The position numbers and the translations under genes were made by a program. 64,000 bases of DNA, taken from Limnohabitans sp. TEGF004. Lineage in GTDB: Bacteria; Pseudomonadota; Gammaproteobacteria; Burkholderiales; Burkholderiaceae_C. Location: NCBI RefSeq assembly GCF_027924965.1, contig NZ_AP027056.1:1302001-1366000 (forward strand), read 5' to 3'. The notes beneath the pieces were generated by a model, which had not been told where the DNA came from, made no database searches, and saw only the letters and a program-made list of their open reading frames with translations. Positions 41,201 through 42,656 of this stretch are shown one piece after another (positions within the stretch are counted from its first letter, which is position 1; each line of letters begins with the position of its first letter).

Positions 41201-42466
41201 CGGAGCGATCGCATTACCAGCTTGAACGACATTGCCTGCACCCGACTGCAGCGCGGAAGCCGCGATGGCAGACAAAGGATTGGACTCGACGGGCGATGAA
41301 ATCGGCGCGGCCAAATTGTTACCAGTCAAAGGACTGAATGGACTCACGCCCGTGATCGCGCCAACCAAGGCGGACGGCGAACTGCTGGTCTGAAAGGGCT
41401 GCGCATCGGCCTGTTCTGCGTTGACCGTTGTCGCAACTCGCTGAGTCGGTGCCGTTGTAGATGTCGTAGCTGCAGTAGTGGTCGCGGCGTTATCAACAAG
41501 GGTTGCGCCAGATGACGAAGTTTGCGGGTTAGCCGAAACAACAGGAGCGATGGCTTGAATGACGGGTTGAGGCGCAGGGGCTTGACCAATCACCACAGGG
41601 GTCGTGCTGAGCTGCAACTGGCTAGGGTTACCGTCAACGCCGATCACATTGGCACTGACGGCAGATGATGTGCCTGAAATGGGCGGTGATAAGGTGCTGA
41701 CAGCAGTTTGCCCCGTGTTGGCCTGAACCACCACATTGAGACCTGTTTGTGGCACAGGAAGCTGTCCTGCAGGGGTGTAGACCTGAACTTGAATAGCGGT
41801 GTCGTTCGGTTTATCAACCGACAGCACGCCGCCATCGACCTTGAGGTTGACTTGAAAAAAGTTTCCCGCATCAGCCGCAATGATTTGTCCGGTGACCATG
41901 ACACGGGTTTGGTCGCCCAACTGCGCCGAGCTGCCGGCTCTATCCGGCTGTGCCGCATCGATCAAAGTCAATTTGATTTTGGCGTTGCTATCGGTCGTGA
42001 CGATGTCTCCGATATAAATTGCGTCTCCAAAATTGAGCTGCAACACCGTGCCGTTTCGGACCACGGTCGCCGTACCACTGACCTCGGCTACTTTGGCAAC
42101 CAAGGCATCGGCCTTCGGAATAGGGGTTGCTTGACCGCTATCGGTTTGAACGTCGCTATCCAGCGGCTGTGCTTGCGCCAGTTGAAAACTTTCTGAAGCG
42201 CGAGCGCCATCCATTCGCGCTTTTAATTGCGCCAATTGCTCTGGGAAAAGCAGCTCAAGTTCGGCAAATCCGCCCAAGCTGCCAAAAAATCCATCAATTC
42301 TTTCAGTTTGCCCGTCAGCGTTGATCCGCACCAAATCACTGCCCTGCTGAAAAACAAGACCTTCCGTGTCTAACCACTCTTGAATCGGGTGCTTTTGTGC
42401 GGCCAGCTTCACTGGCGTTTTGGCAAATAGACCTGAAATCAAGTCAATGAGTGTTTTCTTTTCCAT
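10655..42466 (-). CDS. Giant RTX/FG-GAP type I-secreted adhesin, 10,603 aa
   Basis: A single uninterrupted frame of 10,603 codons, about 1 MDa. Domain order by residue: soluble N-terminus (1-118); FecR-like module (120-240; VAKVAEVSGTATVVRNG); Ala/Ser/Thr/Pro linker (240-440); Calx-beta/Ig-like domain (440-580); RTX block with GGxGxDxUx calcium-binding repeats (590-5350); FG-GAP block (5350-5635); Ig/SwmB-like domains (5636-6400); FG-GAP block (6410-6640); second RTX block (6640-9820); third FG-GAP block (9820-10420); terminal RTX and uncleaved secretion region (10420-10603). At least 14 copies of an unnamed 80-100-aa beta domain are embedded. I find only three cysteines, as usual for T1SS substrates. 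There is no N-terminal signal peptide; export is by the T1SS genes downstream. I see no LapG-type TAAG site, and no LapD/LapG genes are present. Calcium-dependent folding outside the cell and attachment to surfaces or cells are inferred from the families. Confidence 0.95.
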   Translation of the reverse strand: MEKKTLIDLISGLFAKTPVKLAAQKHPIQEWLDTEGLVFQQGSDLVRINADGQTERIDGFFGSLGGFAELELLFPEQLAQLKARMDGARASESFQLAQAQPLDSDVQTDSGQATPIPKADALVAKVAEVSGTATVVRNGTVLQLNFGDAIYIGDIVTTDSNAKIKLTLIDAAQPDRAGSSAQLGDQTRVMVTGQIIAADAGNFFQVNLKVDGGVLSVDKPNDTAIQVQVYTPAGQLPVPQTGLNVVVQANTGQTAVSTLSPPISGTSSAVSANVIGVDGNPSQLQLSTTPVVIGQAPAPQPVIQAIAPVVSANPQTSSSGATLVDNAATTTAATTSTTAPTQRVATTVNAEQADAQPFQTSSSPSALVGAITGVSPFSPLTGNNLAAPISSPVESNPLSAIAASALQSGAGNVVQAGNAIAPFVGTPVVAPKASNEITPPIIPKVSIAADYMTVDEAPPTEAEPLVGGEIAFTVTLSSPTSLIVSFGVKIEVYSGNTLIADDRLGNQTYACTVKPGLNTFNFTTDIQRNTTRNEAVTVKATLVDLLNCVPDAPDTIQSQLTLVDDKRMDVVITGPTTMTGNQTSEEFVGGAANDTVSAGAGSDVIDGGAGADSIDAGTGNDQVVLDITDTIDGGIGIDSLVVKTATLNLSGVTPHVSNMEVINLTQDEQANQVVLSKAFVEAMGGANAVVSIEGGANDVLNLANTSPSETIWFRDPTADVSATSTTPAYTAYKSGTTTVLVNSAVQVAGVAVTSAEGTTDTLLSGPGNDTITGSGADVLDLAHRPGVSTAQEVSEPMTVNLATGVASDASGLLGTDTLVGIQNVSTGKGADSVVGSSAANTIVTDLANDTVGSADTISAGAGDDIVIAGAGSDMIDGGAGADSIDAGTGNDQVVMDITDTIDGGTGVDSLVVKTSSLDLRGVTPHVSNVEALNLAQDTGANQVVLTKEFVEAMGGASAVVSIEGGANDKLTLANTASDPLTPIWFRDPSADVTGTAGNPSYVAYKSGTTTVMVNSLMPPVGNTLTGTSAAETIQSGPGNDTITASSDDVLNLAQTIDATGPVAVTGNLTVNLATGVATDASGLLGTDTLVGIQNVSTGKGADSVVGSSAANTIVTDLANDTVGSADTISAGAGDDIVIAGAGSDMIDGGAGADSIDAGTGNDQVVMDITDTIDGGTGVDSLVVKTSSLDLRGVTPHVSNVEALNLAQDTGANQVVLTKEFVEAMGGASAVVSIEGGANDKLTLANTASDPLTPIWFRDPSADVTGTAGNPSYVAYKSGTTTVMVNSLMPPVGNTLTGTSAAETIQSGPGNDTITASSDDVLNLAQTIDATGPVAVTGNLTVNLATGVATDASGLLGTDTLVGIQNVSTGKGADSVVGSSAANTIVTDLANDTVGSADTVDGGLGADTIRTGAGNDQITYNPNASIDAGTGIDTVRMGASVINMTTVTGSLAGVEVLDLDNSTDTRLTLSLDNVKQMAGQTAPMVTVEGNLGDSITPLYDWTYSSLDNTGKYQIYTSGTAKLYIDTVVSVIGEVVDNIDPSTSMTLLGHGLGDTLTSSSASDTLDGGAGRDVLVGGYGNDVLVFDINDTSVSGNQGVDILAVRDATADLTALTGVFTGLEAIDLRGYDSNTLTLNPAAVHQITRADVGQASTDIVTINGDSEDNLVLVGSWTSVGSPELVGSTAYQTYTGTYTDPATSTSYPVTLKVDTRVNLFQSIGATTGADSVPGAAANEFISGGAGNDTIDGGAGDDVLRGGTGNDSLVGGAGNNTADFGDATNGVIVNLGGGTAPTTFNGQTVSVSSGSAQTLASTAQVVNTPGTANAAETTSVTFVDLAAGQAITVGGVTYTAPVGGATASTVATAFASIAAGATSAAANTAGTLSGFSSATATGNTVVFTSSTATGDVTNLVVTNPIETDSLSQIENLSGSTKSDYLIGSGNANKLSGGDGSDTLDGGAGSDTLLGGSGADSVLGGTGSDWVDGGSGDDIMDGGADADTLLGGTGADSVLGSAGNDSVSGGEGDDTLSGGADADTLSGDAGIDSLLGGSGSDLLDGGEGADILDGGDDADTLIYDANDLSVSGGSGTDTLLVSKQAEVDLSTGPAFNGVEAVSMAGEGANSLILTLDAFKRTGGLASGVVVQGEDLDTLVLSGSWIKTATVDADNLIQYTITDTTVTPNVTYIAKVNPDIQVVKRITGSGLLEGTSSGDLVSGSASADSINAGGGNDTVLGTGGNDTILGGVGTDTLDYSTATGNMIIDLGANGAMGSTIDPTLSSVVGSQGSDAISGFENILGGQGADTILGNQEWNSIEGGAGNDSISGGGGQDTLIGGSGNDLLDGGEGPDVMVGGTGNDTLAGGVGIDLADYSAATGNLTINLASGTSIDTSTGGLGTDVLQDIENITAGSGDDAVLGSADANIILGGEGADTITGGAGSDTLTGGAGIDTLDYSTNTSAQGVVVNLNTNTANDGLGGTDTLSGFEYVAGGAGGDSVTGNTGDNFLAGNDGLDYIDGGAGNDVLTGDTGEDTLIGGAGDDVLLGGVDDDWLRGGTGNDNLVGGAGSNDTADFSDATTAVTVSLVNGAGVASAPGSTGVDQLSGIENLVGGSAGDTLAGDTAANIISGGDGADSVFGGLGADTLKGGAGGDADTIDGGDGIDMLDLRELAGPIAVNLGTRQVASSLGSISGGTSKGDGTDTIANIENLIGSGSGDTMVGSAGDNVLDGSGGGDVIDAGAGNDRVVFDENDAKVLGGVGANDALVINGENTLVDLTLVQDSTFSGFEVLDLSSTGNQSVKLSEADVFALTRGSAEITFPSLAAGQTFTLAGLTYIAEVATSAAQLATAFSSLQNGATTGPGTSTGTYTGSFSGFSTGLVEGSTLTVSGATSTDSVSDLNQSSGSGHLIVTTPGAASPATTETTAVTFVAMKEGETLTLAGLTFTAPVGGASGAEVATAFASHSNHFSSSTAPLSGALSGFASAAALGSTVVFTSATADSDVTDLPVSGTASVLNMTADSTNLGAVAVNTAGSASTAETTTITFAALTVGQTMTVGGVTYTAPAGGATAATVASYFADPVRNISGFTASTAQGSTVVFTSNTATGDVTNLTVAGTANSTVIAASPQGQSLQVQTRNGTLTTPETSTFSFTDLAAGQSVTLGNETYTAPSNVTAATVAAYFAAHAPTGFTAGAAQGNTLVLTSTTASTDVADLSVSTSGGVPVTQMSTSEQNAIIIQGTANDGVRLVGGWTRVEDISHAPVLETIGGVTYAVYESSAYTPLATASNPNPTAEPLKVYVPYSTTDATKTITPGLLITSGESADVQAGTAGDDEYRGNGGSDQFSAGLGNDSLDAGTGDDIMAGGGGNDTVLAGTGNDVIYGGDATNPSASGNDFIDGGDGNDSVIAGDGDDDVLGGAGADTVLAGSGNDSVDGGDGTDSVSGGEGNDTLIGGAGDDALAGGAGNDSIDAGIGNDALYADAGNDTLEGGNGIDILDFSAVRMSPVVVTTLGSATTTELTTVTFADLAAGETLSLGGITYTAPVGGATAATVASAFAGLAAGATVNAGNMSGTLVGFSSALAGPNTVVFTSAVANSDVTNLSVGGSVSVDAQTAHAMQTGVLAITRDGTATTAENTTLTFTDVVAGQTLTLGNISYTAPVGGATANTVAAYFASHAPTGFTAGSALGNTLVLTSTMAQGDVVDLKIGGTAPNTSLPSSTINLATGIASSNQTGTDTLSNIENVTGSAGRDLITGSSLSNEIIGGAGSDTILAGDGNDWILFDATDAQVDGGGGNNDMLAIQTANTTVNFDTLNTQLSGIEEIDLTGHGVQNLVLTAANVFDLSDTTNVLKIHGGVGDTVALAGNWIAATAQPVIYNGESAVQYSRYTLYDPVTDSTATVLLAPGVALSISYVGTAGPDQRTYNPTDAMVDGSGGDDTLTFATTATNQVLDMADSSNRPDIRNMETIDISGGGTNFMAYSATSVGAMSNSSDVVTIDAAEEHLIVTTPGTATTTETASVTFADMAAGETISLGGLTYTAPVGGATGAQVAAAFASRASSFSTGTAPLGGTLTGFSSSAAQGNTVVFTSATTDTDVTNLSVAGTSKSDARTADATQTGMIVVTRDGTATTRENTTVNFTTVVEGQTVTLGDVTYTAPTGGASAATVATYFTTHVPTGFTAGTVVGNTLVFSSTSATGDVADLTVGGTAPNTLVMSDTVFIDSTLVPSTPATTVIGGVTYDLYTSATDPNVVLRVDQAADVVQVVAVSNGAANTPASGTQLVRGDSGSNTLDGGAGEDILKGGAGADAMVFDVNDLLIDGGDGADSLKATGNIDLTLIANDRVRNIESIDLGTSSGNYAVTLTDADVAAMNADRTAVIQGGLGDTANVIGEWVQGETVTDNSVSPPVTYVVYRLNDATLKIQQGVVVNYTGTDGRDLLTAGAGNQVLDGRMGSDVLNGGAGSDVMIGGRGEDVFVYDLEDTSYTGGILGGLDNENDTVKVAGGGVTVDLSSSTGHLVVTSPGSASPAKTETTTVTFVAMQEGETLSLGGLIYTAPVGGATGDQVAAAFASHAVNYAGASAPLSGTLAGFASGAAEGNTVVFTSSTANSDVTDLPLGGTSSVLSLTTGVSNAGVVVVNTPGTASEAETTAITFADMTAGQTVEVGGMIYTAQSGGATAAQVAAFFAGLTISGYTAGASVVGNTVIFTSITPTAYITNLSVSGTMPVTSLVAGPQGPTLSGVETWDITGNGDNTLVVGADQVRDMSDSTNTLIVSGNAGDVVRLAGDGWMTRGSEQVLGITYNKYTNFASDGTPVTVLLALQVAKGDQIIGDGIHLDITGGTGSEDIRGYPNAPRNETINGGAGADLVDAGAGDDTIIYDAKDITLAGGLGDDVLDLNASGPSLLDLMEPGRPVNGALHPTLKSIEKFDLTNGSADMVVISPASLYAMGNAGHTLTLDIDASDRIFLDGLPNWGVTTGVAGYDEYTISYTPSGGSATTLKVKVTTGATVQTVTQGTSGADTTPSTTGSDVIKAGEGNDTLTGGLGADLIEAGAGNDVVTYDVGDWHQFGGTGDDTLVINTYTTNGLASGAPIADLTTRAGTQVKGFEVIDLSAAGGQAVKLDENAVLALSDTGRITVKGTAADQLSLYGGWAYTGVDSDASGAIYKVLQKGNAFISVSDEVQLKITNELGGTVNIYGPGADVIDVWGAASGPDYIANGAMTGDGDDIITVHDMSFSAIDAGRGNDTIKFAFAGDVNTSLLPPTGLTNVEVFDLTTNAAGNKLILTPEKLATMTDADNLLVVKGTSLDSLMLYGQWSMSSDVSYNGETYAQVMSVTTTGEEVKVYYTKTITNVVIDNPPTPQMSTFSVAYNDGTYLVSKGIDAYAGWKVDNAGDVNKDGVDDVIVNTAGAAYLVFGYAELAGQIDLTNIGSKGIKISGIDSTSLVALNNATNTEAGGGNYLLSNGAQSTYATYEYGLTGIGDINGDGWDDMAVNTAGNQVKVIFGRSSWSDINLASFVTSSSNGFTVDASSLASATNYNALEDSLSKLTIQGVGDVNGDGYQDFALGNSFAGYGRVSLVFGGADATNLNLSAMGSRGVNFLSDGTNKTNIGSDIAKVGDINSDGFDDIVLGGPTLTGITLNNVTDYSGASFVVFGKDEGWAANTTVVYHNNDSFAPVLYNTDSGTGQAVNPRDNQTGVSTANNLVMRFDEVVTAGASRAAQAYVLLYKSDGTLVEKFDVFTGQGSSGGTMFLSGAQIDINPFKNLSGSTNYYLKVDPLAFKDLSGNYFAGIDSSTAINFTTAAAPATDAVAPTQTGWSFTVYAYDHYGDYYWTGTNYDYGTQNNVYPSVSRSDYWLDATQIGYVPTAPIQSAYSSDNDATLFNLNITLSEAVKPYGHVLLQQQTSFTPETATVTFQDLGQGKKVTLAGFTFTAPSGGATAAEVAAAFASLANGAVGVANQETSGTLSGYTTGTVVNHPAVGSAPSYVTVTFTSTKAFGDDVTDLTDAGNGTTPVVIDVTQSTKSFVTTESFDLQTGLSDQGGVISSQANTVTNYNSLTLSLGTTFKASTQYRIVLDELQDAAGNQIGSVDAQGNFLPKSTTFVTTTDTVAPNLYNWNTTGVGYSPTSLGASFYNTQTSVSVTRDVSFVSPETLKLGTGGFILLQVKGNTLNTLANVTAGNNTLDNTKVVERFDVSTAVAQADGSYTITGQHWSATANSGAGGWVNGTGVLTLDNKNITINPEKALGYNASYEVILQPYTDAQSVVHQPMMDINGNVATGLSTPNSSIYFSTYTNLITVSGGNAVDNATTVGLNDNLVLTFCENMKAGTDNTTLKLFLKQDGTGTLFETFTINANTNTAVGNYGGVVTFSGNKVILNPGLALDRAADYYITVDAGAIKGAESNVAFSATNMGNISSPFYFTTEAAAQIDPGYQLSGTAQSPDFDYNAGAWAGQMAGMQVEAAGDVDGDGVMDYIFGSSNYVYDPSIPDDPNLVGTDHVAKGLFYLVFGQAGQWTDLTTLDQLEIAGRVVAFYGTSINQLIRATEFGDLNHDGYNDLILTAGGQNPVVGDNTASDTADTDSGALFVVYGKDRADWDPMMSVDNLGDDGLIITGGLPQDQYGFSVAAGDFNNDGFVDILSGMPTNQRDGYSSGEAFIINGGDFTDSLMQTGTSGNDLLIGDFNANRLAGGLGNDTIHSLGGADIIRGGGGNDVLSISKLDFILIDGGTGTDTLQLKGHGMDLDMTGFAGSSLRSFETIDLTGDGENHLTLNYREVVLLLERQMTTAYGTYTEFTIKGSNQSSVTLEGPWAVMETVTDANSVTWVRYALEGIYVKVQSAVTVDLVDWVIPFQGATIDFAQTTNAVSVNLSSDTVLGANGTDTVLASTAMDVSRTVNTLTSIEAAQAGNGHDLMVGSRHADTFLTGSGNDTVRAGAGGDTVWAGAGNDSVLGDSANYDATAGGQNWADVLSGESGSDTLQGASGNDVLQGGTGADTLYGGLNTVSVVGSGNDVLDGGTGNDTLYGSDGNDTLLGGDGADSLWGGDGADSLVGGAGNDTLKGEAGDDALVYDANDQIDGGDGYDTLRMADEVRDLSNSTAVSKIEAIDLRGNGAQWLRLGSATLNAMTLNGATLNALTIHGDVGDTLLLGGTVVWQQAGNVSLNGVRYKAAEIYDSTTLKAVVLVSSNVEVVLDATAPSYAGAYLGGSAVVEPYTTPFTMANETVAGQGGDDHLYQSLGNETLDGSDGVDTLDFATQTGNVYVNQSASQFTVRGITVAAGTAVDGFGDVDTLTSIEHLMTGSGNDVVYDGSKASRIFTHAGADLIVAGDGNDTVDAGSGADTVQAGAGNDLIEGGLGHDSLLGEAGNDTLRGGSGNDTLDGGTDTDTLDYSGQTEAVVVNFSQEIQRGVAAGRASDGQGGTDTLLNLEAVIGGSGDDVMYGKSGRTTVLVGGVRFIADVAQLTDLAANPTLVIVSQGTTTAAAKITVGGIAFTADGKFATNLSSSSVLSGINNAATGGVMTLDGGLGSDILVSGSGGDSLVFDKADVSIKGGNGTDTLLIQDADVDFTQTWQMPAVSGIEVIRFNTESPQSITLDKAAVHRMAGTARTLTVEGGIEDAVLIDADLGSADTVTHAGYKTYTATYNGDSVTVKVATTIGTQVAGAQLLKGTQADNTLTGSGTTAEALWGYAGHDTLNGGDGADTLNGGSGNDSLVGGLGVDSLVGGVGNDTLVGGIEQDTLLAGEGDDTLVWDVAYSDSNNNQSVSNVSLRAKTADASVDGGAGFDTLQMGGSSFDFTLSGGTTGISNLELIDLRGRNASTVVLNREAVAALADTNKVLRIDGDMGDKLVLSDWGFWTYAGEAQINGGGAKIYTATYGGSTVTVQFSNNLSFIDKTTNPANTDLLLKALDGTALVAGTAAAGTASVPPAGVTSVTPLTAPTTYLSGTVSGTNGDDALTLGARTAAVTGGTGTDTLTAELAYTDLTVAVKPSITSVEVIELGDNASGFGHALRLNMAQITAMTDTKVLRIEGDWGDTLDLADGNWKLSAETLASGTYIKYVHYTDASMVVYVDPKVKVIYASAWANADTTLATITGSAVDEVFRGHVTINQTIDGGAGSDTVDYANAAPVTANLITGKVNEGSAGVLDTLLNIENIITGSGSDLLIGNSANNLLNAGTGNDNVYGGAGNDTLMGVGGADKLYAGSGSDLIYFDTAASVIDGGADDKVGHAHRVVISQGATGTRTETATVTFTDIAANQTLLLGGLTFTASSTGAKAADVATAFATGTAVTGTGTLTGALTAFTATAAGNGVVVFTSSTATTDVTDLALGGSVDVDVRTVDSNSGLIAITRDGATGTPSTADSTTVTFADMVSGQSITLGGLTFTASAAVTAEQVAGVFASLANGGTGATVTGGATTDSLTGFTSAAAVGRTVVFTSTTTGNVTDLITTKDVSTDVLAVADRYLDFTAETGITGIEVIDLQIRGSGVSNTIKLDAETVVAMTNANKTLRVDGQVGDVVMFASGETWAKTSTTLNTLTYDVYTHASTGAVVQVQQGISQDVVRGSGNSGQALTGGAGTSSLLDYSNLTGSVFVNLSADNNLWTGSSYVAAATAQRSDSGTQTDTLSGIEWLKTGSGADRVYISGADASWVDLGDGNDVITNRNTGTGNGALTLMGGAGSDSLSYGSVTTNMTLDLVAGTSVMNGVTDVIREFETFSTGSGADTIYDSSDAHGLYAGAGNDTIDGQAGNDIIDGGEGNDSIFGGEGADSVTGRSGNNAIWGGAGADALYGQYSSFDIVDSGTNYIDGGADNDVIWGGRGNDTLLGGDGSDVIHGGGDRYNYDYRNSLEWTGSGTDTIDGGAGNDTLYGNDGNDLIIGGTGDDRMGAYITSDYINDYTYDTYYYEAGNDTLQGGDGTDTIMGGLGDDLLYGGDGNDVLGSNLHEHGSDTFVGGLGNDTIYGGDYASVSVDSYAGYYYGRVLGGVDTLDYSASTYSVQVNLDDEAHSIAGANLAVNTAKDGLGGTDAIYGIENAYGGLSNDILLGSAGVNWLKGNEGNDTLWGAEGADTLEGGTGNDMFVLDRADTSVLGGAGTDTLVTRYVNTDLTNTTLFSVTLKDIEVVDLSGAHDIVANTANVGSSLVLNQASVYNMTTDVSLTHTLTIEGVAGDSVFFADRSLWTQDAASYSGYRKLTSSYTLTGTTYSLVVMVKEDVSTDVVRGVAATAETLVGTDQTTSSAADLDKSMVDYADRIDAVRVNLGSVRYNGVDARTVVSTATSTVGSGVDVDTLQDLDGTLSKIEWAKTGSGDDVLIGSSVANRLEGGLGNDWLLGGLGNDTLVGGLGTDTADFSDASAGVTITLNADSLGSAVFTDTSNNDALYSFENVLGSSYADSITINDSSIVTDTNANWIDGGAGIDTILAGGGNDTLIYDAADATVDGQVGTDTLVVRDAALDLTAAGVSGTQIKNIEVIEMRGTQGGKLTLSVVAAAAISTTSDALTVYADDQDVIELVGTWTMGANTVEGGLVYHNWTGTSTSPAASATLKVSAEASLRLIGTANADTVTGTANTDLIWGLDGNDSLTAGAGDDTLVGGAGNDSLVGGDGLDTVDYSASTGPVTVNLTTNTASGDGTDSLTTIERVIATVGADSLTGSANADWLDGNAGSDSLSGAAGDDHLYGQSGEDTLLGGDGADVLESGADNDSLDGGAGADALYAQAGNDTLVYDALDGLVDGGEGLDTLFISDAAVDLVRGSHPVIQGIEVLDLTRVATNNLTFDVAAVRAMSGTTNQLLINADVTDTIGLSDYAGWSVSSSYDIGNDVTTKQFTQDGVILKIVSSGDTTAANHDATPAVADVKDLTPQFRVDTIELGMSVDAQSNSHLVAVGDVNQDGFMDFAMRDADVNTTSAAYVYRDRRYYGSPNYVWTGGTSLSSYTYTSGDVYVVFGSAGGLGSLQITPNEAPSGSTAGYIKLTSNASAHEGFGGGLGTLGDFDGDGQSDLMVTARGANSYTYNIGDTYGSDGWSSPDSWTTSSEGRLYVFDGGNAVFTDRLSGSVTQTTLSTNGTGSIGQANALPTTSSGYALYEDARSYDPQYATDVPNVQTTYTYSTSATSADVVYTGGSSYASLGSGWAPVSMGDLNADGFDDFMAGANAQIYFGHANVGSGFNASASGLGAAVDLGDVSRYANVGDIDGDGFNDMMVSLSDATNYVVYGGANAANWVTPASWASGTGSSTAPRMTKVVSETGIVLNGTYSSLGDINGDGFDDLLLSANGNSNDPNDFNAKNNGGLYVVFGQSGHWNNGDLKLADLAANKQGFRITGAVDFDSAGQYSWTGVGDMNGDGLDDFIFQAPGDNESGNAGTTSLGSSYLMFGRQAGWQDISLLEMQDYGIQLLRTGNGYWTALGDVDGDGYDDVSLTNASTNMQIFYGDSFLTGDSNIAVKHVEGTLGETLLADAIKIPSNAKGADRLIGNAGDDTLVGNGGADVLLGGAGDDLLKVSYADNDRGSMIDFFKIDGGTGIDTLEFTATGTMDFTSLRNDLVENVEIFKLGAGNQNITLNHMDVLSITGGTNTAIDNSTYQKGHVLVVDGSAGDTLNLVGGWTSTAVAQVNVSGFTGHSFSVYQHGSDNLYVAISDGIDAASRHIS
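11200..13010 (-). other. FG-GAP (integrin-like) block 3 of the adhesin
   Basis: Repeated segments of the form VGDVNQDGFMDF, LGDFDGDGQSDL, MGDLNADGFDDF, VGDIDGDGFNDM, LGDINGDGFDDL and VGDMNGDGLDDF alternate with YVVFG strands. These DxDxDG calcium loops define FG-GAP blades of a beta propeller. It is the longest of the three such blocks in the protein. Confidence 0.8.
13010..22550 (-). repeat. RTX block B of the adhesin
   Basis: Dense arrays of GGxGxDxUx nonapeptides alternate with 110-130-aa beta units whose pattern is DTLVYDAND, GTDTLxV, IEVIDL, a VxAM helix, then LxIxGxxGDxVxLxGxW. The longest uninterrupted nonapeptide run is around 15,950-16,360. Each nonapeptide pair is expected to bind one calcium ion in a parallel beta roll. 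Confidence 0.85.
17200..17870 (-). repeat. Embedded unnamed beta-domain doublet in the adhesin (copies m,n)
   Basis: Two adjacent copies of the recurring domain: TVTFTDIAANQTLLLGGLTF to TDVTDLALGG, and TVTFADMVSGQSITLGGLTF to GNVTDLI. They interrupt an RTX unit between VIDGGADDKV and YLDFTAETGITGIEV. Confidence 0.7.
22550..23240 (-). other. FG-GAP block 2 of the adhesin
   Basis: At least three FG-GAP blades are visible: AAGDVDGDGVMDYIFG, FGDLNHDGYNDLIL and AAGDFNNDGFVDILSG, with intervening YLVFGQ/FVVYGK strands. The block separates the Ig-like section from RTX block B. Confidence 0.8.
23250..25560 (-). other. Ig/SwmB-like domain section of the adhesin
   Basis: Several successive domains show the pattern of Ig-like Big_5/SwmB modules: a strand such as NLVMRFDEVV or NLVLTFCENM, a K-D-G-T turn, then LxxxTxYxxxVDxxAxxDxxGN before TxxxFTT. 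One unnamed domain (24480-24835) is inserted here. The only cysteine outside the N-terminal Ig-like domain is in LTFCENM. Confidence 0.65.
24480..24835 (-). repeat. Embedded unnamed beta domain in the adhesin (copy l)
   Basis: A single diverged copy of the recurring domain (ATVTFQDLGQGKKVTLAGF to VTDLTDAGNG). It is longer than the others because of an insertion before the VTVTFTST strand. It lies within the Ig-like section rather than within an RTX unit. Confidence 0.65.
25560..26420 (-). other. FG-GAP block 1 of the adhesin
   Basis: Blades contain NAGDVNKDGVDDVIV, GIGDINGDGWDDMAV, GVGDVNGDGYQDFAL and KVGDINSDGFDDIVL, each followed by a VFG strand. The block forms the border between RTX block A and the Ig-like section. 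Confidence 0.8.
28340..28985 (-). repeat. Embedded unnamed beta-domain doublet in the adhesin (copies j,k)
   Basis: Copy one runs from TTVTFVAMQEGETLSLGG to SDVTDLPLGG; copy two from TAITFADMTAGQTVEVGG to YITNLSVSG. The doublet splits an RTX beta unit between VTVDLSSS and TLSGVETWDI. Confidence 0.7.
29880..30510 (-). repeat. Embedded unnamed beta-domain doublet in the adhesin (copies h,i)
   Basis: Copy one runs from ASVTFADMAAGETISLGG to TDVTNLSVAG; copy two from TTVNFTTVVEGQTVTLGD to GDVADLTVGG. The first copy has a longer central loop and the second carries the shorter THVPTGFTAG loop. Confidence 0.7.
31360..32010 (-). repeat. Embedded unnamed beta-domain doublet in the adhesin (copies f,g)
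   Basis: The two copies (TTVTFADLAAGETLSLGG to SDVTNLSVGG, and TTLTFTDVVAGQTLTLGN to GDVVDLKIGG) interrupt a connector. DFSAV precedes them and TINLATGIAS with TLSNIENVTG follows; these two parts are contiguous in other RTX units. Confidence 0.72.
32850..34080 (-). repeat. Embedded unnamed beta-domain array in the adhesin (copies b-e)
   Basis: Four consecutive copies, the longest run in the protein. The first (AEITFPSLAAGQTFTLAG) is the most diverged. The array splits a beta unit between VFALTRG and AIIIQGTANDGVRLVGGW. Confidence 0.7.
36735..37025 (-). repeat. Embedded unnamed beta domain in the adhesin (copy a)
   Basis: A single copy (TSVTFVDLAAGQAITVGG to GDVTNLVV) sits between VIVNLGGG and DSLSQIENLSG, the two halves of an ordinary RTX connector. 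Confidence 0.72.
38274..39086. repeat. 813-bp tandem repeat, unit 1
   Basis: Matches the next 813 bp base for base as far as I can compare, except for position 38297 (G here, A at 39110). It encodes 271 residues: one RTX cluster, one beta unit and one NVSTGKGADS connector. The length is a multiple of three, so the frame is kept. Confidence 0.93.
39087..39899. repeat. 813-bp tandem repeat, unit 2
   Basis: Second unit of the tandem pair. A third, partial unit continues from 39900, is identical to about 40018 and similar to about 40077. Beyond that a clearly older, diverged copy of the same module extends to about 40700. Confidence 0.93.
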
Positions 42467-42599
42467 GTCGGATGTTTTCTAGTTTTACTTTGGTCTAACC
42501 CCTTGGGTAGCAACTACCAGGCCTAAAACAACGTTATTCAAGGAGTCATCGTCGAAATCGACCCTTGTCTACAAAACTTGAGAACGCAAACCGATAAAA

Positions 42600-42628
42600 A
42601 TAATATTAAGGAATTAATTATTTGACAA
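42600..42628 (-). promoter_or_regulatory. Sigma70-type promoter candidate for the adhesin operon
   Basis: On the minus strand TTGTCA (42628-42623) is followed after exactly 17 bp by TATTAT (42605-42600). Each hexamer differs from consensus at one position. Predicted transcription start is near 42593, giving a leader of about 127 nt before the ATG at 42466. Confidence 0.5.
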
Positions 42629-42656
42629 AAAAATGAAAAATAAGAGCCAATAAATA

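Noticed and set aside
42467..42590. c-di-GMP riboswitch in the adhesin leader
   Set aside because: The leader has small palindromes and a GGTAGTTGCTACC hairpin, but the conserved GEMM core sequences are absent.
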